Positions 22,561 to 34,274 of a stretch of 64,000 bases of DNA are shown here, piece by piece (positions within the stretch are counted from its first letter, which is position 1; each line of letters opens with the position of its first letter). This stretch comes from Canna indica (taxonomy: Eukaryota > Streptophyta > Magnoliopsida > Zingiberales > Cannaceae). The DNA lies in NCBI GenBank assembly GCA_034359265.1, contig CP136895.1, forward strand, positions 53,276,001 through 53,340,000, read 5' to 3'. The translations under genes and the position numbers were made by a program. A model generated the notes under the pieces. It searched no databases. It was not told the DNA's origin and saw nothing but the letters and a program-made list of their open reading frames with translations.

Positions 22561-22986
22561 AAAATATTATAATTAATAAGAAAAATATAATTACAACTTA
22601 AATAACTACATTTCACATATATATGTATAAGTTGGTACTCAACTATAAACTTTGTAAAGATAAAAGCAAAACCTTCTACTAAAAGGTAGACATGTTTGTT
22701 CTATAACTAATATTGACGAATAAGTATGTTAAATCTCAAACTTTTAAAGTTCACTTAAATCTCGAACATCTAAAGTTCACTTAAAGTTCAAACTTCTAAA
22801 ATTCACTTAAATCTCAAACTTCTAAAGTTCACTAAAAATATAAAAATGCATGATTGTTCAATCAACAGTCGTCCGAGACACGTTCAACCTACAAAAAAAA
22901 TAAAGAAAACAATAATTAGAAATTTGGTACAATAATATTTTAAATAAATTATATATAAATATTTCAACACATACCAAATTATGTGG
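22561..22986. other. CACTA-2 3' non-coding region
   Basis: AT-rich. It contains a run of four related units, each an AATCTCAAAC-like phrase plus AAAGTTCACTTA, at about 22730-22835. No gene is seen. Confidence 0.6.
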
Positions 22987-23780
22987 TCATGCAACACTTA
23001 ACCCAACAGCTTGTCGAATGGTCTTGGTAGATCCAAAAGGCCATAATAGTGGTTCGTTCTTAATCAGTGCTTCTTCAATATGTACCTCATACCATTCTTC
23101 TCCCAATTCATGCCCTCCAACTCTTGTAGATTGATGTGTACTCTTCAAAATACCTTTAGCTACTAGTATCTCATGAGGAGGCTTAGAACTCTTTAATACA
23201 ACTTCACTTCCAATCTATTATTTAAATATAATAAAAAAATTAAAAAATGATATTAGTAATAATGTAGTTTAAGATAAGAAAAAATTGTATCTAATATCAT
23301 ATTTACCTCAATAGAAGGACGTACTCGTGTCTTTGCTCTCTTCGAATTAGAATTGTAAAGAAAATAAAAAACATATCATTTTACCAAAATGTAAAATAGA
23401 ATTACCTACTTAATAAATAAATTATTACAAATAAAATCACGCAACAAAAATATTTTAACTTATATACCTTAATAAAATCATTTCCACTCTTTCTTCTTAA
23501 ATGTTGCCTCTGCAATATAGATTGAAAAATAATATCATTAAAAAACTTCGAATATATATAGATATACACTTTTATAACTTGAATCACAATAACCTTATGA
23601 GCTTGAATTGCACAGACATGATGATGAGAAGTCGATGATAAAACATTCATTCGTGGTGATATTTCAGTAGCATTATGATCATGTATATCCTTATGTCATT
23701 AAAATAAAAAAATTAAATTAGTTGAAAAGGAAAAACTATGGAATATAAATAACACATACAGTACCTCATTAAAATCCAAT

Positions 23781-24076
23781 CACTACAACACAATTGACCT
23801 ATAGATACATAAAATTAGAGACAAATTATATTTTTGTTCCTAATTAGCCTCTAAAGATCTATAGAAACAACAATAATAGAGTCACATAATTGATTTGACT
23901 CTAAGCTATAGGAACACCATCAACAGAGTCACTTAATCGATCTGACTCTAAAGCTATTTTTAGAGGCTAATTAGGAACAAATTTTGTGTTTATTAGTATC
24001 TAAATGTGAAGATTTAGAAACAAAAATTTAATTTGTCTCTAATTATGTGTCTCTATAAGTCGGTTGTGTTGTAGTG
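23781..24076. mobile_element. CACTA MITE inside the CACTA-2 transposase gene
   Basis: 296 bp with ends CACTACAACACAATTGAC and GTCGGTTGTGTTGTAGTG and a 3-bp duplication AAT on each side (23778-23780, 24077-24079). The inverted repeats extend imperfectly about 65 bp inward, and most of the element is palindromic. Its AGAGACAAATTA subterminal motif resembles that of CACTA-2, so that element could have mobilised it. It supplies the last codons and stop of the 24492 frame. Confidence 0.9.
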
Positions 24077-25450
24077 AATGGTACATTTGATTCTCCTATA
24101 TGCTCAAGTGGTTGCTCCATGCTTGTCTGCCGCGTAGATTTAAGTAACTGTAGAAGTTCATTAACTTGACTTTGTAACTCATTTTGCTTTGCTTCCATAG
24201 ATTTTTGTAATTCAATTTGTTTTTGCTCCATAGATTCTTTCAAATCCTTTTGTTTTTGCTCCATTTCATGCATGCACTTTAAACTTAATGCACGTTCTTT
24301 CCTGGCTACTATAACTTCTCTCATGCATTGAGTTTTGCTAGGAAGTGGACCACATAAATTAGATGGCCTTGGGCCAAGGCCATATGTGCGCACCCATCCA
24401 TGTTTTTCTTGTCCCATAACCCGAGAGAAAATATCATCATCAAATGCACATCTTGTAGAATTCTCTAGTTGTTCTTCCATAAGTTTTTCCATTTGTGCCT
24501 ATTTAAAAAATTATCAACAATAACTTTTATAACAAAATGAATTAATAAAAAATGAATATTAAACTAAAACTAACTAATAAATAATATCATGTTATAATGA
24601 TTAATTTTCAAACTCACAATTGCATTTCTCGAGAAATCATCCACGAACTTTTCATTTCTTTTGTGTTGCAATAAACATTTCAGCTCGAGTTGGCTCTTTA
24701 CTATTTTTTGCTTGCTGTCAATACAAAATTTTAAATATTACATGAAATTAAAAAAATTATATAAACAAGACTAGAATGTGAATATCAATTACCATTTCTT
24801 CACGAATTCTTGCAAAACTTTTTGTACCAGAACAATGCACAGTTTTTAGCATAGCTCGATTTGCCTTATTTGTAGCACTACGTGCCTATTATAAAGTTAT
24901 CAATTATAAAATTTTATTAAATAATTTTAAAATTAATAAATCTATATTGCATCTATTCAAATTAAAATTTCTCAAATATCTGTACCCGTCCTTTTGATGA
25001 TCTCCAATAGTCAATTAAAGCCTTCCAATCTTCACTACTAATCCTTTCATCATGTGTAGCCATAAGTTGATCATTTGTCAAGTTAGCATCAAAGTAATTC
25101 TTCTTTAAATTGTTCCTAAAAGCCTTCCATTTCTTTGCAAGCGATTCCATTGTCCAAGCATAAGAAGTTTCATCTACATCAAACTTTTTCTGCATTAAAA
25201 TATAAATACTTTAGTAAATATAATCATGTATAATTAAATAACTAATTAAAACTTTGTAACTTTATTACCTGTACAAGTGCCCAAACATCTAGCTTTTTTG
25301 ATTTTGGCACATTTCTCCAATCAATGTACTTTAGTGGAATAAATCCACTTCTGGCTACAGTTCCAAGAAAGCTCGTAAAGTATGATGCATTAGGACCAGG
25401 ACCAATAGGTTGACCATATTCATTAAAATCAATAGGACTGAGCTCCCCCG

Positions 25451-26910
25451 TGTTGGCTTAAGGGTCTCTCTTAAGCCTTGATCTTTATTTTGATGATAAT
25501 AAACATGTATTTAATCCAAGTATGAAGTTTTGAGTTCAGGTTAAGGTTGTGATACGCATGCCAAATCCGTTCAAACGAGACGATGACAAAGATCATCAAA
25601 GAAACGGAAGAAGAAATCGTTGAAGAATGGCTTGGGATTGAATCAAGTAGATTTAATGTAATATGTCTCTAGGATAGCTTATCCCAAGCCAAAATTATAA
25701 GGTTATCCAAGATGAAACTTGATAACCAAACCCTTAAAATTGGCATGTAAAAATACAAGGAATTAATCATCCTCAGCTTGGGATCGGTCGACTAGTCGGT
25801 CGACCGATCAAGGCATGGAAGGGCGATGCAGCCTATTCGGTCGACCAATTGGTCGACCGAAGATCGCAAAAAATTGGCAGAAGCCATTCGGTCGACCAAA
25901 ATTGGCTAAGGCAACAATGCAGGGATACGTCGGTCGACCGATTGGTCGACCGACAGAGGTGAAAAACTGGCAGAAAGATAGCGGTTGACCAATCGGTCGA
26001 CCGACCTAAAGATAGCCTTAATCGCGTCTCGTTGCAGCCATTTGGTCGACCAACGGGTCGATCGAATGTCGGAAGAAATGTTGGCGGTCGACCCGTCGGT
26101 CGACCGATCTCTCTCAGTTGTAAGCGGTCGGACCTGGCGGTTGATCCGTCGGTCGATTGACTGATCGACTGACCTTGCGATCGAACGACTTCTTTTTTAT
26201 CCGTTGAACGATCGTTCGGTTGAGGGGTTATAAATACCCCTCAACAAACTTCATTAAATACTTTTTGCAAATCTTGTTGAGCATATAAAGTGATCTTTAA
26301 AGCCTTTACTCGATCAATCTCTCGCGCGCTCTGTTCTCCCTGTCTTGACATCAACTCCAGGCGGGCGCTGCTTCTCTCTCCTTCAACTGTGATGTGCTGC
26401 TTTGAGTCTAACATTCTCTGCAAGTTGAAGACAAGAAGGCGGTGGAAAGAAGCTTGGTTCAATTCTTGTTTCTTCAGCTCTTTCTCTGTATTTTAAGTTT
26501 ATTGTAACTTGTTTTCTAGTTTGAATAGCTTGCTAGGTGTGCTAGGAAACACTTAGGGTCAACTTTGTAGAAGTATGTTTTGCCTAGGTGAATAGGATTG
26601 AGGTGTTCTCCAAGTGAGGGAGAAGGGTGTCCTCGAGTGTATTCAAAGGGAAACATACATTCTATAAAGTAGTGTTTAGAAATCCTTGGTAAGGAGCCAA
26701 GGTAGTGGAGTAGGCGATTGGCGGAACCACTATAAATATTATTGTTTGCATTGCTCTTTACTTGCTTTTATTATTGTTATTGAATTATGATCATATCAAG
26801 CATCAAAGATCATTTGCATTAAGTTGAGACAAAATTAAGTTAAAAGGAAATTTAAAAAGGGGATTGACACTATTCAACCCTCCCCTTCCAGTGTCAAGGT
26901 CTATCCAACA
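25451..26910 (+). repeat. 5' LTR of the SIRE-type element
   Basis: TGTTGGCTTAAGGG to GGTCTATCCAACA, with a TATA box TATAAATA at 26229. The U3 part holds the GGTCGACC palindrome array described separately. Confidence 0.93.
25785..26185. repeat. GGTCGACC palindrome array, 5' LTR
   Basis: About a dozen copies of GGTCGACC or near variants, mostly extended to CGGTCGACCGA and often in pairs 8-12 bp apart, upstream of the TATA box at 26229. The array spans roughly 400 bp. Confidence 0.9.
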
Positions 26911-26930
26911 ATTAGTATCAGAGCTAGGTA
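26911..26930 (+). other. Primer binding site of the SIRE-type element
   Basis: ATTAGTATCAGAGCTAGG directly after the LTR contains TATCAGAGC, part of the initiator tRNA-Met complement used by Copia elements. Confidence 0.75.
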
Positions 26931-26967
26931 GTAGGCTAAGATTTAACCATTTTCCCTACAAGTCGTC

Positions 26968-28480
26968 ATGTCTAGTGAAATTCAACTAGCTCAAGGGTCC
27001 TCTACTAACACTCCACCACTATTCGATGGGAACAACTATGCCTATTGGATGACTTCCTTCAATCCTTAGGCATGGATGTATGGAGGATGATCCTAGTAGT
27101 GTATAAACAACCCGATAAGGATATGGATAAATGGGACCAAGAGAAAGTTAGGCTCTTTAATGCAAATGCCAAGGCCGTCAATGCTCTATATTGCGGTCTA
27201 TCAATTAATGAATTCAATAGGATCTCTACACTCAAGTCCGCATACGAAGTGTGGAAGGTCCTAGAGACCACCCATGAAGGGACTTCGCAAGTAAAAGAAT
27301 CCAAAATCAATTTACTCATGCATGACTATGAAATGTTTAAAATGCTTTCACATGAGTCTATTGATGCCATGCATGCTAGGTTTCAAAATATTACGAATGG
27401 CTTAGCTAACCTTGGCAGGGAGATAAGGGAAGAGGAGAAGGTAAGGAAGCTTCTTCGTTCCCTTCCAAAATCTTGGGAATCCAAGGTGACGGCCATCATG
27501 GAAGCCAAGGACTTGAGCACGCTAAAGATTACCGAGCTCATTAGGTCTCTCATGACACATGAGATCCACATGAAGCAATACCAAGAAGAAGATGCTTCTA
27601 AAGGCAAGGACATTGCCTTAAAAGCATCGCATAGAGCCGAAGAGACATCGTCATCAGAGGAAGAGACAGATGACCTTGAAGAAATGATGATGCTTGCAAG
27701 GAGGTTCATGAGCTTCATGAAGGGAGGCATGAGAAAAGGAAGAAGTGGCTATACGTGTTACAATTGCAACAAGATGGGGCACCTAAGGAAAGATTGCCCG
27801 CTTCTAAAGATGGCCACTACCTCCAACCCTCACAAGAAAGAAAAGTACAAAAAGAAGAAGAAGGCAATGATGGCTACATGGGATGAAAGCGAGGTCTCAT
27901 CAAGTGAAGAAGAGGCAAGGAGTGAGAAAGCAAACCTTTGCTTGATGGCAAAGGATGATGAGGTAAGATTTAATTTTAGTGAAACTTCATTTACTCAAGA
28001 GTAATTGCAAATTAAATTTGAGCAAATGCATGATGAGTTCATAGCAATTAGGAGAAAATTTGAAGATCTCAAAAAGGACAATAGATCCTTAGAAATTGAA
28101 AATGATAGATTATTACTCTCTTGCAGTGATCTTAGGAAAGAGGTAGACAATCTTAAGGTAGAAAAGTGCACTCTAGAAAAGGCTAAGAAGGACCTAGAAA
28201 TAGATAATGAAAAATTAGAAAACGAAAACAAGTATCTATGTGATGCAGTAAAGCATTTAAATGATTGCATGCTAACATTAAAGAAAGAACTTTGCATGCT
28301 CAATGAAAAAATGACAACTATTCAAAATGTTATGCCAAAAGTTATCAATAAAAAGAAATCATCATACTCCCATGCTCACACACACACACATAAAGAAAAT
28401 TTTGTGGTAATTATTTTTCTTATGGTATTTTTGGCCATATGGCCAAAGATTGTGCATTAAGGAGGAACCCACATGCAAGA
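26968..28480 (+). pseudogene. SIRE-type gag with zinc knuckles and coiled coil
   Basis: Starts MSSEIQLAQGSSTNTPPLFD and, after a frame slip near 27045, continues as a 319-codon frame with the UBN2-type gag fold (SAYEVWKVLETTHEGTSQVK) and an intact CCHC knuckle CYNCNKMGHLRKDC at about residue 240. A single TAA at 28002 interrupts the frame, which then runs on in phase as a long coiled coil (28005-28310). A second, degenerate knuckle (FGHMAKDC) lies near 28433. The coiled coil after the knuckle is characteristic of this lineage. Confidence 0.88.
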
Positions 28481-28559
28481 TTCACATGAGTTCCAAAAGT
28501 GACTAATACCCAAGGACCTAAGAAAATTTGGGTACCTAAGAAAGTGTCTTCTCCTTTTG

Positions 28560-31287
28560 TAGGTGGAGAAGCATCCTCAACCAAGTAGGAGTACTTAGAT
28601 CTTGGATAGCGGTTGCTCGAAGCACATGACGGGAGATATCAACTTGTTCGCAACCCTATCAAGTAAAGATGGTGGAAATGTCACATTTGGAGACAATGCT
28701 AAAGGTAAGATTGTTGGCATTGGTGACATAGGTATACTCCCTTACCCATGTATCAAAAATGTTTTATTAGTTGATGGTTTAAAGCATAATTTGATTAGCA
28801 TATCTCAACTATGTGATAATGGGTACATAATTATTTTTGAAGCATCTAAATGCATTATTATAAGTACACTTTCAAATGATATCATGTTCATAGGAAATTG
28901 GCAAAAAAATGTATACACCCTAGAATTAAATGTCTTGCCCAATTCTCATGTTAGATGCTTAGTAGCCATGGAAAATGACTCTTGGTTATGGCATAGAAGG
29001 CTAGTACATGCTAGCATGAGTCTCATCCAAGAGATATCTAGAAAAGACTTAGTAAAAAGCTTACCTAAGATAAAGTTTGAAAAAGATAAACTTTGTGATG
29101 CATGTCAACTAGGTAAGCAAGTAAAATCTTCATTCCATAGTATTAATTAAGTTAGTACATCTAGAATTCTAGAGCTTGTACACATGGATCTCTTTGGTCC
29201 ATGTGATGTAGTAGTCTAGGTGGAAAGCTTTATTGCTATGTTTTGGTTGATGATTTTTCGAGATTTACATGACTTTTCTTTTTGGTAAAGAAAAATGAAA
29301 CATTTGAGTTTTTCAAAAAATTTGCAAAAAAGGTTTCAAATGAAAAATGAGTTTCTATTTTGAAAAAAAGGAGTGATAATGGAGGGGAGTTTAAAAATAA
29401 AAAAATTTCTGAGTTTTGCGATAATGTAGGTATTCAACATACCTTTTCTTCCCCTAGGACCCCTCAACAAAATGGGGTGGTTGAGAGGAAGAATAGAACC
29501 CTACAAGAAATGGCTAGGACCATGTTGTGCGAAAATAATTTGCCTAAATTTTTTGGGCTGAAGCCATAAATACTTCTTGTTATGTTCTTAATCGTGTTTT
29601 ATTAAGACCAAAAATCAAGAAAACACCTTTTGAGCTTTGGAATGGTAAAATCTCAAATGTGGGATATTTTCATATTTTTGGATGTAAATATTTTATTTTA
29701 AATACTAAGGAGAATTTAGGAAAATTTGATTCTAAATTCGATGAAGGAATTTTTCTAGGTTACTCCACTAGTTCTAAGGTTTATAGAGTTTATAACCGTA
29801 GAACTATGATAGTTGAAGAATCTATGCATGTGACTTTTAATGAAACTAATGATTCTTCAAGAAATGTCAAGATTGTGAATGTAGGTGAGGAGCTTGAGGA
29901 TCTCACACCTCATGATAAGGAAATGGAGGATGAAGATAATGAGGAGACCCAACATGAAGAACCTCCATCCTCAAGTCAATCTCAAGTTGAAGATGAAGAA
30001 GAAGAAGCTCTACCACCTCTCCCCAAGGGATACCGATTGGTAAGAGATCATCCAATGGACCAAGTCATTGGAGAGCCTTCAACGGGAGTGGTAACACGTT
30101 CTAAACTTAAAAATTTATGTCAATATGTAGTTTTTGTTTCTCAAGTAGAGCCTAAAAATGTTGAGGAAGCTATAGAAGGCGAGTTTTGGGTATTAGCCAT
30201 GCAAGAAGAACTCAACCAATTTGATAGAAATAATGTATGGGACTTAGTGCCTAGACCTAGTGATCAAACCATAAATGAAACCAAGTGGGTATTTAGAAAT
30301 AAACTAGATGAAGAAGGACTAGTCATTAGAAACAAAGCTAGGCTAGTGGCACAAGGGTACAACCAACAAGAAGGAATAGACTATAATGAAACATATGCTC
30401 CCGTAGCTAGATTAGAAGCAATTAGGATACTTTTAGCATTTGCTAGCTTTAAGGGCTTTAAACTCTTTCAAATGGATGTGAAAAGTGTCTTTTTAAATGG
30501 TTTTATAAATGAAGAAGTTTATGTTGAGCAACCCCGGTTTTGAAAGTTTTGAGTTTCCTAATCATGTTTTCAAACTTAAAAAGACTTTATATGGTTTAAA
30601 ACAAGCCCCTGGGGCTTGGTATGAAAGACTTTCTATTTTCTTAATTGAACAAGGTTTTGACATAGGAAAAATAGATGTCTCACTTTTCATTAAGCACCAT
30701 GAAAATGACATATTATTAGTTCAAATATATGTTGATGATATAATTTTTGGTGCCACTAATGAAATGCTTTGTGAGTGGTTTGCTAAGTGCATGCAGGATG
30801 AATTTGAGATGAGTATGATGGGAGAACTCTCCTTCATTCTTGGTCTCCAAATCAAGCAAACCACCAAAGGGATCTTCATCAATCAAGCTAAGTACACAAA
30901 GGAGATCATCAAAAGATTTGGAATGAATGAAGCCAAGATAGCTTCTACACCTATGATCTCATCCATCAAGCTTGACAAAGATGAGGAGGGGATTAAAGTG
31001 GACGAAAAATGATATCGAGATATGATCGATAGTCACCTTTATTTAACCGCAAGTAGACCCGATATCATGTTTAGCGTATGTTTATGTGCTAGGTTTCAAT
31101 CGTGTCCTAAGATGTCTCATTTAAGCGTGGTAAAACGTATATTGAGAAATCTAAAGGGTACGGTTGACTTAGGATTATGGTATCCATGTCATGCATCATT
31201 TGATTTAATCGGTTTTTCAGACGCTGATTTTGCCGGATGTAAGGTAGATAGGAAAAGCACTAGTGGGTGTTGTCAATTCTTAGTGTG
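28560..31287 (+). pseudogene. SIRE-type pol: protease, integrase, RT, truncated RNase H
   Basis: Protease site LDSGCSKHMTG at 28602. GAG-pre-integrase WHRRLVHASM near 28990. Integrase core with several stops; RSDNGGEFKN and TPQQNGVVERKNRT retain the second Asp and the Glu. RT from about 30150 ([23 protein letters not shown], then a frameshift at about 30515, LYGLKQAPGAWYERL, YVDDIIFG with the catalytic pair kept). A stop follows at 31009. RNase H begins (GFSDADFAGCKVDRKSTSG) but is cut at 31287, leaving no catalytic Glu or His block. The element cannot make a complete pol protein. Confidence 0.9.
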
Positions 31288-31317
31288 AGTTTTATAGTTA
31301 AGGAGAAGATATATAGT

Positions 31318-31568
31318 TAGGGGGAGTTAAGAATAACATGCATAATGGTAGGGGGAGCATAAGTTAAGTTATAGATAATTTAATATGCACATTGATAGGG
31401 GGAGCATAGGTTAATTGAATGAATATGCTAAGTGAGAAAGTTGAATGCATAGGCTAAAGTATTTATCTTGCATACCCTAACTCTTGAATGCCTTAACTCA
31501 AAACTCACAAATGCTTATATTTTCTTAAATTCTAATGTTATGTTTGTCATCATCAAAAAGGGGGAGAT
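31318..31568 (+). other. Polypurine tract and three look-alike purine boxes
   Basis: AAAAAGGGGGAGAT at 31555-31568 abuts the 3' LTR and is the plus-strand primer site. TAGGGGGAG also occurs at about 31318, 31349 and 31396, each followed by TTAA or CATA. Repeated purine boxes before the 3' LTR are seen in SIRE-type elements. Confidence 0.75.
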
Positions 31569-33033
31569 TGTTGGCTTAAGGGTCTCTCTTAAGCTTTGAT
31601 CTTTATTTTGATGATAACAAACATGTATTTAATCCAAGTATGAAGTTTTGAGTTCAGGTTGAGGTTGTGATACGCATGCCAAATCCGTTCAAACGAGATG
31701 ACGAAAAAGATCATCAAAGAAATGGAAGAAGAAATCGTTGAAGAATGGCTTAGGATCAAATCAAGTAGATTTAATGTAATACGTCCCTAGGATAGCTTAT
31801 CCCAAGGCAAAATTATAAGGTTATCCAAGATGAAACTTGGTAACCAAACCCTTAGAATTGGCATGTAAAAATACAAGGAATTAATCATCCTCAGCCTGGG
31901 ATCGGTCGACCGATCGACCGGTCAAGGCATAGAAGGGCGATGCAGCCTATTCGGTCGACCGGAGATCGCAAAAAATTGGCAGAAGCCATTCGGTCGACCA
32001 GTCGGTTGACCAAAATTGGCGAAGGCAACAATGTAGGGCTGCGTCGGTCGACCGTTTGGTCGACCGACAGAGGCAAAAAATTGGCAGAAAGATAGCGGTC
32101 GACCAATCGGTCGACCGACCTAAAGATAGCCTTAATCGCATCTCGCTGCAGCCATTCGGTCGACCGATGGGTCGGCCGAATGTCAGAAGAAATGTTGGCG
32201 GTCGACCCGTTGGTCGACCGACCTCTCTCAGCTGCAAGCGGTCGGACCTAGCGGTCGATCGACAGATCGACCGACTGGTCGACCGGCCTTGCGACCGAAC
32301 GGCTTCAACGATCGATTTTTTATCCGTTGAATGACCGTTCCGTTGAGCGGTTATAAATACCCCTCAACAAACTTCATTAAATACTTTTTGCAAATCTTGT
32401 TGAGCATATAATGTGATCTTTAAAGCCTTCATTCGATCAATCTCTCGCGCGCTCTGCTCTCCTTGTCTTGACATCAACTCCAGGCGGGCGCTGCTTCTCT
32501 CTCCTTCAACTGTGATGTGCTGCTTTGAGTCTAACATTCTCTGCAAGTTGAAGACAAGAAGGCGGTGGAAAGAAGCTTGGTTCAATTCTTGTTTCTTCAG
32601 CTCTTTCCCTGTATTTTAAGTTTATTGTAACTTGTTTTCTAGTTTGAATAGCTTGCTAGGTGTGCTAGGAAACACTTAGGGTCAACTTTGTAGAAGTGTG
32701 TTTTGCCTACGTGAATAGGATTGAGGTATTCTTCAAGTGAGGGAGAAGGGTGTCCTCAAGTGTATTCAAATGGAAACATACATTCTATAAAGTAGTGTTT
32801 AGAAATTCTTGGTAAAGAGCCAAGGTTGTGGAGTAGGCGATTGGTGGAACCACTATAAATATTGTTGTTTGCATTGCTCTTTACTTACTTTTATTATTGT
32901 TATTGAATTGTGATCATATCAAGCATCAAAGATCATTTGCATTAAGTTGAGACAAAATTAAGTTAAAAGGAAATTTAAAAAGGGGATTGATACTATTCAA
33001 CCCCCCCATTCTAGTGTCAAGGTCCATCCAACA
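31569..33033 (+). repeat. 3' LTR of the SIRE-type element, with GGTCGACC array
   Basis: TGTTGGCTTAAGGG to GGTCCATCCAACA; TATA box at 32352. Its palindrome array (about 31900-32290) differs from the 5' copy by loss of one paired unit near 31950 and by many small changes. Confidence 0.93.
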
Positions 33034-34274
33034 CCCCGGTGTCTTATTCCATACATTACGCATTATTGTGTAACCTCGTCCTTTTTTTCTTAGCCATATT
33101 TCCTTTTTCAAAATGAACAAAATAATTTTTTTTAAAAAAGTAAAAAATGTAAGTATAATCATGTTAAACTCCAAAAGCATATCCATTATAAACACACACA
33201 TACAGTAAACTAAGAAAAGATATATGGTAAACATAAAATAGGTTATGTATTTATGTTAATCTCATATTTATTACTTGTAGAAATGTACACATTAAGATCA
33301 TAATAATATACTCTAAATATAAAATAAGACATGGAAAAAAAGGATATGTAATCATACAATGAATAAGTCTACTATGAATGCATTATAAATTTGCATTTTA
33401 AGAACTAATTCATTTACTTGTATCTTCTTCCTCAACATCTTGTAGCTCAACATTGTCTGACTCGTCTGAACCTGCACTATCTGACTCGTCTAAACTTTGT
33501 TCCAAACCAATTTCTGTTGTAAATGTTGGTGGTTGCAATAGTTGTCTAAAGCCTGATCGAGACCGTCGTGCAACATTTGGTCAAACTCCTTCAATATTCA
33601 ATCGATTTTTTTTTCCAGACATGTTTGTTCTAATATAATAAAATATATTTATTATTCATATATAATCATACAATTCAAACGAGTAATTAGAACAAAGAGT
33701 TTGAAATATGAATAAATGCAAAAAATATAAATATACAAACAATAATATAAATAATCAATGTCATAATGAGGATCTTGAATAATCAATTTCTATAAAAAAG
33801 ATATGAACATTAAATAAAATGAACAATATAAGAGATACTTTCTAACTAAGTTCCAACAAATGTAAACTTTGCAAAGTTTAATAAAGTAAAAAAAAGAACA
33901 TTGTCCTTCAATCATCACTAGAATCAAAATCATCTTCATTTCCATTTGGCTTTGCTTGACTAAATAGTAAAGGTGACTTAATAGCGGTTCCTTGAATATC
34001 CTCCCTTCTCCAATCTACAACATCTTCATCATTGCTTCCTACCATTTCGACCAAGTTCCTCTCTATATATATTTCAGCATCATCCGTAGAAGTCTCTCCT
34101 TGCATATCGAAAAAATCTCTGGGTTTTGTTATTACAATTGAATGCCAATCTCTTTGTTGTGGATCTTGAACATAAAAAACTTGTTGCACTTGAGATGCTA
34201 GGACAAAAGGCTCGTCAAAAATTTGTTGTCCACAAACTAGAAGTTATTTAAAGTTTACAAGGGTGAAACCGAAT

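Larger units (their letters stand above)
25451..33033 (+). mobile_element. SIRE/Maximus-type Copia element, complete ends
   Basis: 7583 bp with two LTRs (1460 and 1465 bp), a perfect 5-bp duplication CCCCG (25446-25450, 33034-33038), a primer binding site and a polypurine tract. It is inserted in an exon of the CACTA-2 Ptta/En/Spm gene. gag has a coiled coil and zinc knuckles, then protease, integrase and RT. RNase H is truncated, and several stops and frameshifts make the copy non-autonomous. The two LTRs show clear differences, so it is not a very recent insertion. Confidence 0.93.
22987..33621 (-). pseudogene. CACTA-2 Ptta/En/Spm-type (TNPA-like) transposase gene, split by two insertions
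   Basis: Encodes the second, DNA-binding CACTA protein. Exon pieces on the minus strand: 33621-33415 (MSGKKNRLNIEGV, one in-frame stop, acidic end); about 33110-33039 joined across the SIRE insertion to 25450-25270 (PIDFNEYGQPIGPGPN, then SGFIPLKYIDWRNVPK); 25195-24962 (WTMESLAKKWKAFRNNLKK); about 24893-24793 (RSATNKANRAMLKTVHC); about 24720-24625; 24492-24077 (VRTYGLGPRPSN, then a coiled coil of MEQKQ repeats), ended by the MITE; last exon 23214-22987 (EVVLKSSKPPHEILVAKG, ending at TGA). Exon ends are approximate except the last, where an AG acceptor is visible. Confidence 0.85.

Noticed and set aside
24335..24523. Plus-strand 62-codon frame
   Set aside because: It is the complement of the Ptta/En/Spm exon on the minus strand.
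25785..26185. Regularly spaced GGTCGACC repeats that look CRISPR-like at first sight
   Set aside because: They are short palindromes in the LTRs of a plant Copia element, repeated in both LTRs, with no unique spacers of constant length and no cas genes.
26241..26496. Short frames of 68-73 codons repeated at 32364-32619
   Set aside because: They occur in both LTR copies downstream of the TATA box, on opposite strands, with no known domain; probably chance frames in LTR sequence.
31891..32334. Open frames of 71-96 codons on both strands rich in Arg, Asp, Arg-Pro and Ser repeats
   Set aside because: They are translations of the GGTCGACC array in the SIRE LTR; the openness follows from the repeat.
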